DNA of 8,789 nt from Burkholderiaceae bacterium (GTDB taxonomy: Bacteria; Pseudomonadota; Gammaproteobacteria; Burkholderiales; Burkholderiaceae), in NCBI GenBank assembly GCA_947457745.1, contig CANGWT010000061.1:1-8789 (forward strand), in the 5' to 3' direction. A program made the translations under genes and the position numbers. Below, piece by piece: positions 1-5,507 of this stretch. A model generated the notes under the pieces. That model saw only the letters and a list, made by a program, of their open reading frames with translations. It ran no database searches and was not told where the DNA came from. How positions within the stretch are numbered: the first letter of the stretch is position 1; each line of letters opens with the position of its first letter.

Positions 1-563
1 CAACTGAGACTGCAAATAACTACACTGGTTGGGGCTTGCAAGCTGACTACACAGGTATTAAGAATTTGTACATTGGTGCAGCTATCCAAGCATTGAAGTC
101 AAACAATATTTCACCTACAGCAACAGTAGCTTCACCAACTCCAGCACCATGGGGCAATGCTGAAGGCGGTACAAATACTCAAGACAACCAGACATATGCA
201 GCTGCTACTTATGACTTTGGTATCTTGAAAGGCTTCGTACAATACGTAAATCGTAAAGCTGAGAGCACTATCAACGCTAACTACTTCGCTAAGCGTACTG
301 CACAACAAGTTGGTGTTCGTAGCTACATCACTCCAACAATCGAAGGTTGGGCAAGCTGGGGTAACGGTAAAATTACTCAGTACGGTTTGAGCCAGCCATC
401 TGCTAACTTCACAGCATGGCAAGTTGGTGCAAACTACTACTTAAGCAAGCGTACTAACTTGTACGGTATCTACGGTACAAACAACTTGTCTTCAAGCTCA
501 GTATCAAGCGGCGTTTCAGTTAACACTTCAGCAATGGCTGTTGGTGTACGTCACACTTTCTAA
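1..563 (+). CDS. Gram-negative porin, C-terminal part (5' end outside window)
   Basis: This is the last 186 residues of an outer-membrane general diffusion porin (Porin_4 / OmpC-like betaproteobacterial family), which forms a trimeric 16-strand beta-barrel for small hydrophilic solutes. The open frame runs in from the left edge (first full codon at position 3), so the true start is upstream; the TTG at 36 is an internal Leu codon. Visible features are alternating polar/aromatic beta-strand patterns (for example AATYDFGILKGFVQYV, and WQVGANYYLSKRTNLYGIYG near the end) and a C-terminus VGVRHTF. The terminal Phe is the usual signal for BAM-dependent barrel insertion. Codon choice is strongly uniform (AAC, TAC, GGT, CGT, GCT), unlike the flanking genes, which suggests very high expression. 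A strong terminator follows the stop. The family call is secure; solute specificity cannot be judged from this half. Confidence 0.93.
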   Translation, partial: TETANNYTGWGLQADYTGIKNLYIGAAIQALKSNNISPTATVASPTPAPWGNAEGGTNTQDNQTYAAATYDFGILKGFVQYVNRKAESTINANYFAKRTAQQVGVRSYITPTIEGWASWGNGKITQYGLSQPSANFTAWQVGANYYLSKRTNLYGIYGTNNLSSSSVSSGVSVNTSAMAVGVRHTF

Positions 564-609
564 TTTAACGCTAACGTAAGTTAGCTAAAAATTAGTTTGG
601 CATCAAATT

Positions 610-639
610 AACCCGCCGTGGAAACACGGCGGGTTTTTT
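610..639 (+). terminator. Intrinsic terminator of the porin gene
   Basis: A perfect 11-bp inverted repeat (arms 610-620 and 625-635) encloses a GAAA tetraloop of the stable GNRA type, and a run of six T starts at 634. The stem is GC-rich in its core. It lies 46 bp after the porin stop codon and reads on the plus strand. The minus-strand side has only two A/T pairs and no U tract, so it should act one way only. Confidence 0.95.
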
Positions 640-650
640 CATTGAAAGAT

Positions 651-681
651 TTATTGATATCGGAGTATCAGCAATCAATAA
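651..681. repeat. 8-bp perfect inverted repeat, possible operator or hairpin
   Basis: TTATTGAT (651-658) and ATCAATAA (674-681) are exact reverse complements separated by 15 nt. Inside, TGATA (656-660) and TATCA (666-670) form a second, overlapping inverted pair, so alternative hairpins are possible. There is no T run behind it, so it is not a standard terminator. It could be a dimeric-regulator site, but no promoter was found next to it, and in AT-rich DNA such a repeat can arise by chance. Confidence 0.35.
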
Positions 682-801
682 GAAGACGCTGTAATAGAAA
701 TGATAGTTGTTACTTTAAGCGGATGTCTTGCTAGTAAAGCATCAGGAGCGCCGTGGAGAGGCTTACGAACCGACTGTTACTGACAATGAATTTGCCAAGG
801 A

Positions 802-820
802 CCTCAGCGTTGAGCTAAGG
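802..820 (-). repeat. Weak hairpin just after mscL
   Basis: Arms 802-808 and 814-820 can form seven pairs (one G-U) around a 5-nt loop, 18 nt downstream of the mscL stop on the minus strand. It is not followed by a T tract in that direction, so it may slow or protect the mscL mRNA 3' end but is a poor candidate for an efficient intrinsic terminator. No better mscL terminator is visible. Confidence 0.3.
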
Positions 821-837
821 CAACTTCATGCAGTACT

Positions 838-1260
838 TTATTTTTTAAGGCTATCCCGAATTTCACGCAAGAGAACAACATCTTCCGGTGCAGGAGGGGG
901 AGGCGGCTCATCCATCAAGCGGACCCTATTTACCAATTTCACCATTTGGAAAATCACAAAGGCTAACAACAGGAAATTGATAGAAATCGTGATGAAATTC
1001 CCATAGGCGAAAATGGGGACACCAGCCTTCTTCAGGGCGTCAAAGGTGCGAGGGACATTCTCAGGTACTTTTCCCAAGACAATAAATAGGTTTGTAAAGT
1101 CAATATGACCCCCCAAGAGGGTCGAAATCACTGGCATCACGATGTCATTCACCAAGGAGTCAACAATCTTCCCAAAAGCGCCGCCAATAATCACACCAAC
1201 AGCCAAATCAATCACATTGCCCTTGACCGCAAAGTCCCGAAACTCCTTTAAAACCGCCAT
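838..1260 (-). CDS. mscL: Large-conductance mechanosensitive channel MscL
   Basis: MscL is a homopentameric inner-membrane channel that opens under high membrane tension and releases solutes during hypo-osmotic shock. The 140-residue length is normal. The N-terminal amphipathic segment (MAVLKEFRDFAVKGNVIDLA, 1-20) leads into TM1 (about 15-45), which has the small-residue gate pattern AVGVIIGGAFGKIV. A periplasmic loop follows (about 46-83), then TM2 (about 84-110, GNFITISINFLLLAFVIFQMVK), and finally a cytoplasmic tail with a run of five prolines (119-123) before a charged helix (REIRDSLKK), the usual C-terminal bundle. The ATG start is supported by AAAGGA about 8 nt upstream on the minus strand. 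It is divergent from petA, and no convincing promoter could be fixed on its side. Identification is secure. Confidence 0.98.
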   Translation of the reverse strand: MAVLKEFRDFAVKGNVIDLAVGVIIGGAFGKIVDSLVNDIVMPVISTLLGGHIDFTNLFIVLGKVPENVPRTFDALKKAGVPIFAYGNFITISINFLLLAFVIFQMVKLVNRVRLMDEPPPPPAPEDVVLLREIRDSLKK

Positions 1261-1344
1261 AGATACTTTTCCTTTCAGCTGGATCGAGATTAACTCAAAA
1301 TTAAGCTCATAACTTAGATGCGCACCCCATTTTTACTTTAAAAT

Positions 1345-1372
1345 CTGACCTTTAAGTATTTTTACCTATAAA
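1345..1372 (+). promoter_or_regulatory. Candidate sigma-70 promoter for petABC
   Basis: CTGACC at 1345-1350 (4/6 to the -35 consensus) and TATAAA at 1367-1372 (5/6 to the -10) are separated by 16 bp. Transcription would start near 1379, giving a leader of about 18 nt that still contains the petA Shine-Dalgarno sequence GAGGA at 1383-1387. It lies in the 136-bp mscL-petA divergent region. Identified by pattern only. Confidence 0.45.
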
Positions 1373-1396
1373 TGCTCTTTTCGAGGAATTTTGTAA

Positions 1397-1999
1397 ATGA
1401 GTGACAAGCCCAGTATGGATAAGGATCGCCGTAATTGGTTGATCGCCACTTCAGCAGTCGGCGGTGTTGGTGCAGCCGCAGCCCTTTACCCTTTTGTTGA
1501 CAGCTTTCAGCCTTCTGAGCGCGCAAAGGCTGCTGGAGCTGCCGTTGAGATTGATATTACTGGCATGCAGCCCGATGAAATGCGCATGGTCGAGTGGCGC
1601 GGTAAGCCTGTTTGGGTGGTACGTCGCACCCCTGAGCAGGTTGCAGAACTATCAAAAATTGACGCAGAGCTTGCAGATCCCGATTCTTTAAGGGATCCAG
1701 CCCAATTCACTCCGCCTTATGCCCAAAACCAATGGCGCTCAATTAAGCCTGAATACATGGTCGTAGTCGGTATTTGTACGCATTTAGGGTGCTCGCCAAC
1801 GCCTAAGTTTGAGGCAGGCGCTCAGCCTTCTTTGCCAAACACATGGCAGGGTGGTTTCCTTTGCCCATGCCATGGCTCAACCTTTGATATGGCCGGTCGC
1901 GTATTTAAGAACAAACCAGCCCCAGACAATATGGAAGTGCCGCCACATATGTATTTGAGCGACACCAAAATTCTGGTTGGCGAAGATAAGAAGGCCTAA
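1397..1999 (+). CDS. petA: Ubiquinol-cytochrome c reductase Rieske iron-sulfur subunit
   Basis: This is the Rieske [2Fe-2S] subunit of cytochrome bc1. It takes the first electron from ubiquinol at the Qo site and passes it to cytochrome c1. The 200-residue length is normal for bacteria. The N-terminus carries a twin-arginine signal-anchor (DRRNWL at 10-15, then a hydrophobic segment at about 16-33) that is typically Tat-exported and not cleaved. The cluster-binding domain shows both signature boxes, CTHLGC at 127-132 and CPCHGS at 156-161: Cys127, His129, Cys156 and His159 bind the cluster, and Cys132-Cys158 form the stabilising disulfide. ATG at 1397 has GAGGA 9 nt upstream. It is first in petABC, and its stop codon overlaps the ribosome-binding site of petB. 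Essentially certain. Confidence 0.98.
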   Translation: MSDKPSMDKDRRNWLIATSAVGGVGAAAALYPFVDSFQPSERAKAAGAAVEIDITGMQPDEMRMVEWRGKPVWVVRRTPEQVAELSKIDAELADPDSLRDPAQFTPPYAQNQWRSIKPEYMVVVGICTHLGCSPTPKFEAGAQPSLPNTWQGGFLCPCHGSTFDMAGRVFKNKPAPDNMEVPPHMYLSDTKILVGEDKKA

Positions 2000-2004
2000 G
2001 GAGA
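1998..2004 (+). promoter_or_regulatory. Strong petB ribosome-binding site overlapping the petA stop
   Basis: AAGGAGA begins with the last two bases of the petA TAA stop and ends 5 nt before the petB ATG at 2010. Terminating ribosomes sit on the petB initiation site, so translation of the two subunits is likely coupled. Confidence 0.8.
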
Positions 2005-2009
2005 GATAA

Positions 2010-3410
2010 ATGGCATTCCACGAAAAAGAAGTCCCAGCAAACGCATCCGTCGCAGTGAAGATGATGGCTTGGGTTGATTCGCGCTTACCAGTGACAGATG
2101 CATTCAAGCGTCACATGAGCGAGTATTACGCCCCTAAAAACCTGAATTTTTTCTATATTTTTGGTGCTTTAGCAATTGTTGTTTTAGCAATTCAAATTAT
2201 TACCGGCATTTTCTTGGTAATGAACTACAAGCCAGATGCCGCTAAGGCTTTTGAATCTGTTGAATACATCATGCGAGAAGTGCCATGGGGCTGGTTGATC
2301 CGCTACATGCACTCTACCGGAGCTTCCATGTTTTTTGTGGTGGTTTACATGCACATGTTCCGTGGCTTGATCTACGGTTCATATCGCAAGCCACGTGAGT
2401 TGATTTGGATTTTTGGTTGCGCGATTTTCCTGTGCCTGATGGGTGAGGCATTCTTTGGTTACTTGCTGCCATGGGGTCAAATGTCCTATTGGGGTGCACA
2501 AGTTATTGTGAACTTATTCTCTGCAATTCCATTGATTGGTCCAGATCTTTCCTTATGGTTGCGTGGTGACTATGTGGTTGGTGATGCAACCTTAAACCGT
2601 TTCTTTGCATTCCACGTCATTGCTATTCCACTGGTCTTGATCGGTTTAGTAGCTGCACATATTCTTGCATTACATGAAGTGGGCTCTAATAATCCAGATG
2701 GTGTGGAAATTAAAAATACATTGGATGCAAATGGCCATCCGGTTGATGGTATTCCATTCCACCCGTATTACAGCGTGCACGACGTCATGTATTTGGGTGG
2801 TTTTTTGATCATTTTTGCTTCGATTGTTTTCTTTGCTCCAGAGATGGGCGGGTATTTCCTAGAGGCGAATAACTTCATTCCAGCAAATCCATTTGTAACG
2901 CCAACGCATATTGCACCGGTCTGGTATTTCACACCGTTCTATTCGATGTTGCGTGCAACAACATCTAACTTCCTATTGCCATTGTGGATTTTCATGGCAG
3001 TAATTTTGTCGATGTTTGCTCTGAAGTCTAGTGATGTCAAAGTCAAAGGTGCCTGTGTAGCAATCGCATTGATATTGGCTGCCGGTTTCTATGCATTTGA
3101 TGCGAAGTTCTGGGGTGTTGTAATTATGGGTGGCTCCGTTGTGATCCTCTTCTTCTTGCCATGGTTAGATCATTCTCCGGTGAAGTCGATTCGTTACCGT
3201 CCTCAGTTCCACAAATATATCTACGGCGTATTTATTGTGAGCTTTGTGATCTTGGGTTACCTGGGTATCGAGCCACCATCACCAATATTTGAAAAGATTT
3301 CTCAGATTTGCACTATTTATTATCTGGGCTTCTTCTTGGCGATGCCTTTCTGGAGCAAGCTTGGTACCTTCAAGCCAGTTCCAACTCGCGTTACTTTTAA
3401 GTCCCATTAA
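2010..3410 (+). CDS. petB: Ubiquinol-cytochrome c reductase cytochrome b subunit
   Basis: Cytochrome b is the di-heme membrane core of the bc1 complex and carries the Qo and Qi quinone sites. Heme ligands are visible: His101 and His115 in helix B, and His202 and His217 in helix D (followed by LHEVGSNNP). Helices A to E fall near 46-72, 103-118, 133-154, 199-221 and 260-277. The Qo motif is PVWY (303-306), not the PEWY of mitochondria. Between MLRA (313-316) and FWGVVIMGG (from 367) lie about 50 extra residues with two hydrophobic stretches (about 319-337 and 347-363). Helices F to H then follow near 369-386, 403-420 and 432-448. The 466-residue length exceeds the mitochondrial form (about 380), largely because of this insert. 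The helix D His spacing is 15, as in b6f, rather than the mitochondrial 14. The start is fixed by AAGGAGA 5 nt upstream. Confidence 0.98.
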   Translation: MAFHEKEVPANASVAVKMMAWVDSRLPVTDAFKRHMSEYYAPKNLNFFYIFGALAIVVLAIQIITGIFLVMNYKPDAAKAFESVEYIMREVPWGWLIRYMHSTGASMFFVVVYMHMFRGLIYGSYRKPRELIWIFGCAIFLCLMGEAFFGYLLPWGQMSYWGAQVIVNLFSAIPLIGPDLSLWLRGDYVVGDATLNRFFAFHVIAIPLVLIGLVAAHILALHEVGSNNPDGVEIKNTLDANGHPVDGIPFHPYYSVHDVMYLGGFLIIFASIVFFAPEMGGYFLEANNFIPANPFVTPTHIAPVWYFTPFYSMLRATTSNFLLPLWIFMAVILSMFALKSSDVKVKGACVAIALILAAGFYAFDAKFWGVVIMGGSVVILFFLPWLDHSPVKSIRYRPQFHKYIYGVFIVSFVILGYLGIEPPSPIFEKISQICTIYYLGFFLAMPFWSKLGTFKPVPTRVTFKSH

Positions 3411-3439
3411 TTCAGATACCCGAGAAATTAGGAACTAGT

Positions 3440-4213
3440 ATGAAACGAATTCTGCACACTGTGATGGGCGTCTGTCAGGCTACTGCATTGATTGCCACCC
3501 TTGGTTTTGGTTTAACTGCAAATGCAAGTGAGGGCGGTTTCCCATTGGAGACCGCGCCAAATCGCGTTAGCAACAATGCTTCTTTGCAAAATGGCGCTAA
3601 GATATTTGTGAACTATTGCTTGAACTGCCACTCGGCTACAAGCATGCGCTATAACCGCATGCGTGATATTGGCCTGACAGATCAGCAAATCAAAGATAAC
3701 TTGATTTTGACCGACGCTAAAGTTGGTGATTTGATGACGATTTCAATGTCACCCAAAGATGGCAAGGCATTCTTTGGCAAGACTCCTCCAGACTTGTCTG
3801 TCGAGGCGCGAGCACGTGGCACGGATTGGCTCTACACCTACTTCCGTACTTTCTACAAAGATGACGCTACCCAAACTGGGTGGAATAACTTGGTATATCC
3901 AAACGTAGGCATGCCCCATGTTCTCTGGCAGTTGCAGGGTGAGCGTGCTGCAAAGTTTGAAGAGCGTCCAGATCCACACGATGCAAGCCGTGTAGAGAAA
4001 AAATTTGTTGGTTTTGAGCAGCTGACTCCAGGAACAATGAAGTCTCAGGAGTATGACGACAATATCGCTGACCTAGTTGCATTTATGTCCTGGATGGCTG
4101 AACCAGTGCAACTCGAGCGTAAACGTTTGGGTGTGATTGTGCTTATTTTCTTGGCAATCTTCACGCTGGTAGCTTCACGTTTGAATAAGGCTTACTGGAA
4201 AGATATTCACTAA
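3440..4213 (+). CDS. petC: Ubiquinol-cytochrome c reductase cytochrome c1 subunit
   Basis: Cytochrome c1 is the membrane-anchored c-type heme subunit of bc1. It receives electrons from the Rieske protein and reduces soluble or membrane cytochrome c. The 257 residues begin with a Sec signal peptide (MKRILHTVMG, then a hydrophobic core, likely cut after ANA at 27-29). The heme attachment site CLNCH sits at 60-64 and is followed by SATSMRYNR, typical of c1. A PPDLS block sits at 116-120, and Met158 in NVGMPH is the likely sixth heme ligand. A single C-terminal membrane helix lies near 230-247 (LGVIVLIFLAIFTLVAS), ending in a short positive tail. ATG at 3440 has AGGA 6 nt upstream; the gap to petB is 29 bp, so it is in the same operon. 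Identification is secure. Confidence 0.98.
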   Translation: MKRILHTVMGVCQATALIATLGFGLTANASEGGFPLETAPNRVSNNASLQNGAKIFVNYCLNCHSATSMRYNRMRDIGLTDQQIKDNLILTDAKVGDLMTISMSPKDGKAFFGKTPPDLSVEARARGTDWLYTYFRTFYKDDATQTGWNNLVYPNVGMPHVLWQLQGERAAKFEERPDPHDASRVEKKFVGFEQLTPGTMKSQEYDDNIADLVAFMSWMAEPVQLERKRLGVIVLIFLAIFTLVASRLNKAYWKDIH

Positions 4214-4292
4214 GCTATAGTTTTCTAAGGTTTAAAGTCGCAGTTATTTGTGCGTTTGTTGCATTGAAGTAGATATTTAAGGAAATAAATTT

Positions 4293-4904
4293 ATGATGGT
4301 GTTGTACTCGGGCACAAATTGCCCATTCTCGCAACGCTGCCGTCTGGTGCTTTTTGAAAAAGGCATGGACTTTGAAATCCGTGATGTGGACTTGTTTAAC
4401 AAGCCAGAAGACATCTCGGTGATGAATCCTTACGGTCAAGTTCCAATCTTGGTCGAACGCGATTTGATTTTGTATGAGTCAAATATCATTAATGAATATA
4501 TTGATGAGCGTTTCCCCCATCCACAATTGATGCCGCCTGATCCGGTTGCTCGCGCACGCGCACGCCTCTTCCTCTTCAATTTTGAGAAAGAATTGTTTGT
4601 GCATGTGGCTGCATTGGAAAATGAAAAAGGTAAGGCAGCAGAGAAGTCTCATGAAAAAGCGCGTTTAGCTATCCGCGATCGCTTAACTCAGCTTGCACCT
4701 ATTTTTGTGAAAAATAAGTACATGTTGGGCGAAGAGTTCTCTATGCTTGATGTAGCAATCGCTCCTTTATTGTGGCGTTTGGAGCATTATGGTATTGATC
4801 TCTCTCGTAATGCAGCCCCTCTCTTGAAGTACGCTGAGCGTATTTTTAGTAGGCCTGCCTACATTGAGGCATTGACTCCATCAGAAAAGGTAATGCGTCG
4901 CTAA
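4293..4904 (+). CDS. sspA: Stringent starvation protein A (GST-fold RNA polymerase-associated regulator)
   Basis: SspA has a glutathione-S-transferase fold and binds RNA polymerase; in E. coli it affects stationary-phase and acid-stress transcription. The thioredoxin-like N-domain (about 1-80) shows LYSGTNCPFSQRCRLVLFEKG, a cis-Pro at 51 (GQVPIL) and Glu62-Ser63, the position that binds glutathione in true GSTs. The PHP motif at 75-77 followed by QLMPPDPVARARARL matches the conserved SspA surface patch described for E. coli. An all-helical C-domain follows (about 85-203; EEFSMLDVAIAPLLWRL). Unlike E. coli SspA as I recall it, a Cys (Cys10, CPFS) occupies the GST/glutaredoxin active-site position. 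Two adjacent ATGs (4293, 4296) are possible; AAGGAA at 4279-4284 fits the first better. It sits 79 bp after petC with no terminator between them and is followed by sspB. Confidence 0.95.
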   Translation: MMVLYSGTNCPFSQRCRLVLFEKGMDFEIRDVDLFNKPEDISVMNPYGQVPILVERDLILYESNIINEYIDERFPHPQLMPPDPVARARARLFLFNFEKELFVHVAALENEKGKAAEKSHEKARLAIRDRLTQLAPIFVKNKYMLGEEFSMLDVAIAPLLWRLEHYGIDLSRNAAPLLKYAERIFSRPAYIEALTPSEKVMRR

Positions 4905-4935
4905 GCGGCTCATTTCTCAGGCTGGCAGAATAAGC

Positions 4936-5337
4936 ATGTCTGATATCCCAAGCAATAAACCCTACCTAATCCGTGCTCTACATCAGTGGTGCACGGATTT
5001 TGGTTTTACACCCTTTATGGCTGTCTTTGTGGACTCCAGCGTCGAAGTGCCTATGGAGTTTGTGAAGAAGGATGAAATTGTTTTAAATCTCTCTCTGGAG
5101 GCCTGCCATCAACTGAATTTGGATAATGAATGGATCAGCTTTCAGGCAAGATTTGGCGGTGTCCCAAGAAAAATTATGGTTCCTGTAAGCCATGTTTTAG
5201 CAATCTATGCACGAGAAAATGGCCAGGGAATGTCTTTTCCCTTTGATGCCAGTCAGACCAACAAGCTCAAAGATGTCAGCCATGAGAATACTGAAAAGCC
5301 AAAAGGCAGCAGACCTTCCTTGACGATTGTGAAATAG
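4936..5337 (+). CDS. sspB: ClpXP protease specificity-enhancing factor SspB
   Basis: SspB is the cytoplasmic adaptor that delivers ssrA-tagged polypeptides from stalled ribosomes to the ClpXP protease. The folded substrate-binding domain (about 5-112) opens with NKPYLIRALHQWCTDFGFTPF, highly typical of the family, and includes the block WISFQARFGGVPRKIMVPVSHVLAIYA (66-92). A polar flexible linker (about 113-125) leads to the ClpX-binding tail RPSLTIVK at the extreme C-terminus, equivalent to the LRVVK-type tail of E. coli SspB. The 133-residue length is shorter than E. coli (165), mostly in the linker. The ATG at 4936 is 31 bp after sspA; the ribosome-binding site is poor (AGG at 4919-4921, 14 nt away), so expression may depend on sspA translation. 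A tRNA gene follows 18 bp after the stop. Confidence 0.96.
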   Translation: MSDIPSNKPYLIRALHQWCTDFGFTPFMAVFVDSSVEVPMEFVKKDEIVLNLSLEACHQLNLDNEWISFQARFGGVPRKIMVPVSHVLAIYARENGQGMSFPFDASQTNKLKDVSHENTEKPKGSRPSLTIVK

Positions 5338-5350
5338 GTTAAAATATTAT
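5320..5350 (+). promoter_or_regulatory. Possible tRNA-Thr promoter inside the end of sspB
   Basis: TTGACG at 5320-5325 (5/6 to -35) lies within the codons for the SspB tail. Two -10-like hexamers follow: TAAAAT at 5340-5345 (spacing 14) and TATTAT at 5345-5350 (spacing 19). Neither spacing is optimal, so this is tentative; the tRNA may instead be cut from an sspAB read-through transcript. Confidence 0.28.
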
Positions 5351-5355
5351 CCGTT

Positions 5356-5431
5356 GCCCCTTTAGCTCATCTGGTAGAGCAACTGATTTGTAATCAGTAG
5401 GTGGTCTGTTCGAGTCGGACAAGGGGCACCA
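5356..5431 (+). tRNA. tRNA-Thr (anticodon UGU)
   Basis: A full cloverleaf can be drawn. The acceptor stem is 5356-5362 with 5421-5427 (seven perfect pairs), the D stem GCTC/GAGC is 5365-5368 with 5377-5380, and the anticodon stem ACTGA/TCAGT is 5382-5386 with 5394-5398. The loop TTTGTAA places anticodon TGT at 5389-5391, reading ACA and, with wobble, other Thr codons. The T stem GTCTG/CGGAC has one G-U pair and a TTCGAGT loop. The discriminator is A5428, and CCA is encoded at 5429-5431. It is 18 bp downstream of sspB on the same strand and is followed by a terminator. Confidence 0.97.
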
Positions 5432-5437
5432 AAATTC

Positions 5438-5469
5438 AAAGCCTAAATTCTCATGAATTTAGGCTTTTT
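5438..5469 (+). terminator. Two-way terminator between tRNA-Thr and the MFS gene
   Basis: A perfect 10-bp inverted repeat (5441-5450 and 5455-5464) has a TCAT loop and TTTTT at 5465-5469 on the plus strand, only 9 nt after the tRNA CCA. Three further A-T pairs extend the stem. On the minus strand the same hairpin is followed by TTTGAATTTT, and it lies 43 nt after the MFS transporter stop. It can therefore serve both converging units. Confidence 0.9.
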
Positions 5470-5507
5470 CAATTGTGGGGGTAGTATTCAAGTTAGCCGC
5501 AGAGGGC

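Larger units (their letters stand above)
564..837. other. Intergenic region between porin and mscL, no gene recognised
   Basis: This 274-bp gap contains the porin terminator (610-639), the inverted repeat at 651-681 and a weak hairpin at 802-820. Short open frames exist but lack a Shine-Dalgarno sequence and show no recognisable protein. The plus-strand frame that crosses it from 728 runs into the antisense of mscL. I see no tRNA, no insertion-sequence ends and no clear promoter. The segment from about 640 to 790 remains unexplained. It could be a degraded gene, a small RNA locus or plain spacer. Confidence 0.6.

Noticed and set aside
132..422. Antisense open frame under the porin gene
   Set aside because: A shadow of a strongly codon-biased gene; no start signals and no protein-family features.
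749..757. 9-mer CGCCGTGGA repeated from the porin terminator (614-622)
   Set aside because: Too short to mean duplication, and the flanks do not match.
700..783. 27-codon plus-strand frame containing SGAPWRGL, faintly like the GAPWRDLP block of IS5-type transposases
   Set aside because: The match is only about six residues, no other transposase motif, terminal inverted repeats or target duplication is visible, and there is no Shine-Dalgarno sequence.
728..1006. Open frame of 92 codons on the plus strand starting with TTG
   Set aside because: Most of it is antisense to mscL, it has no ribosome-binding site and its translation resembles no family; its second half is a shadow of the mscL codons.
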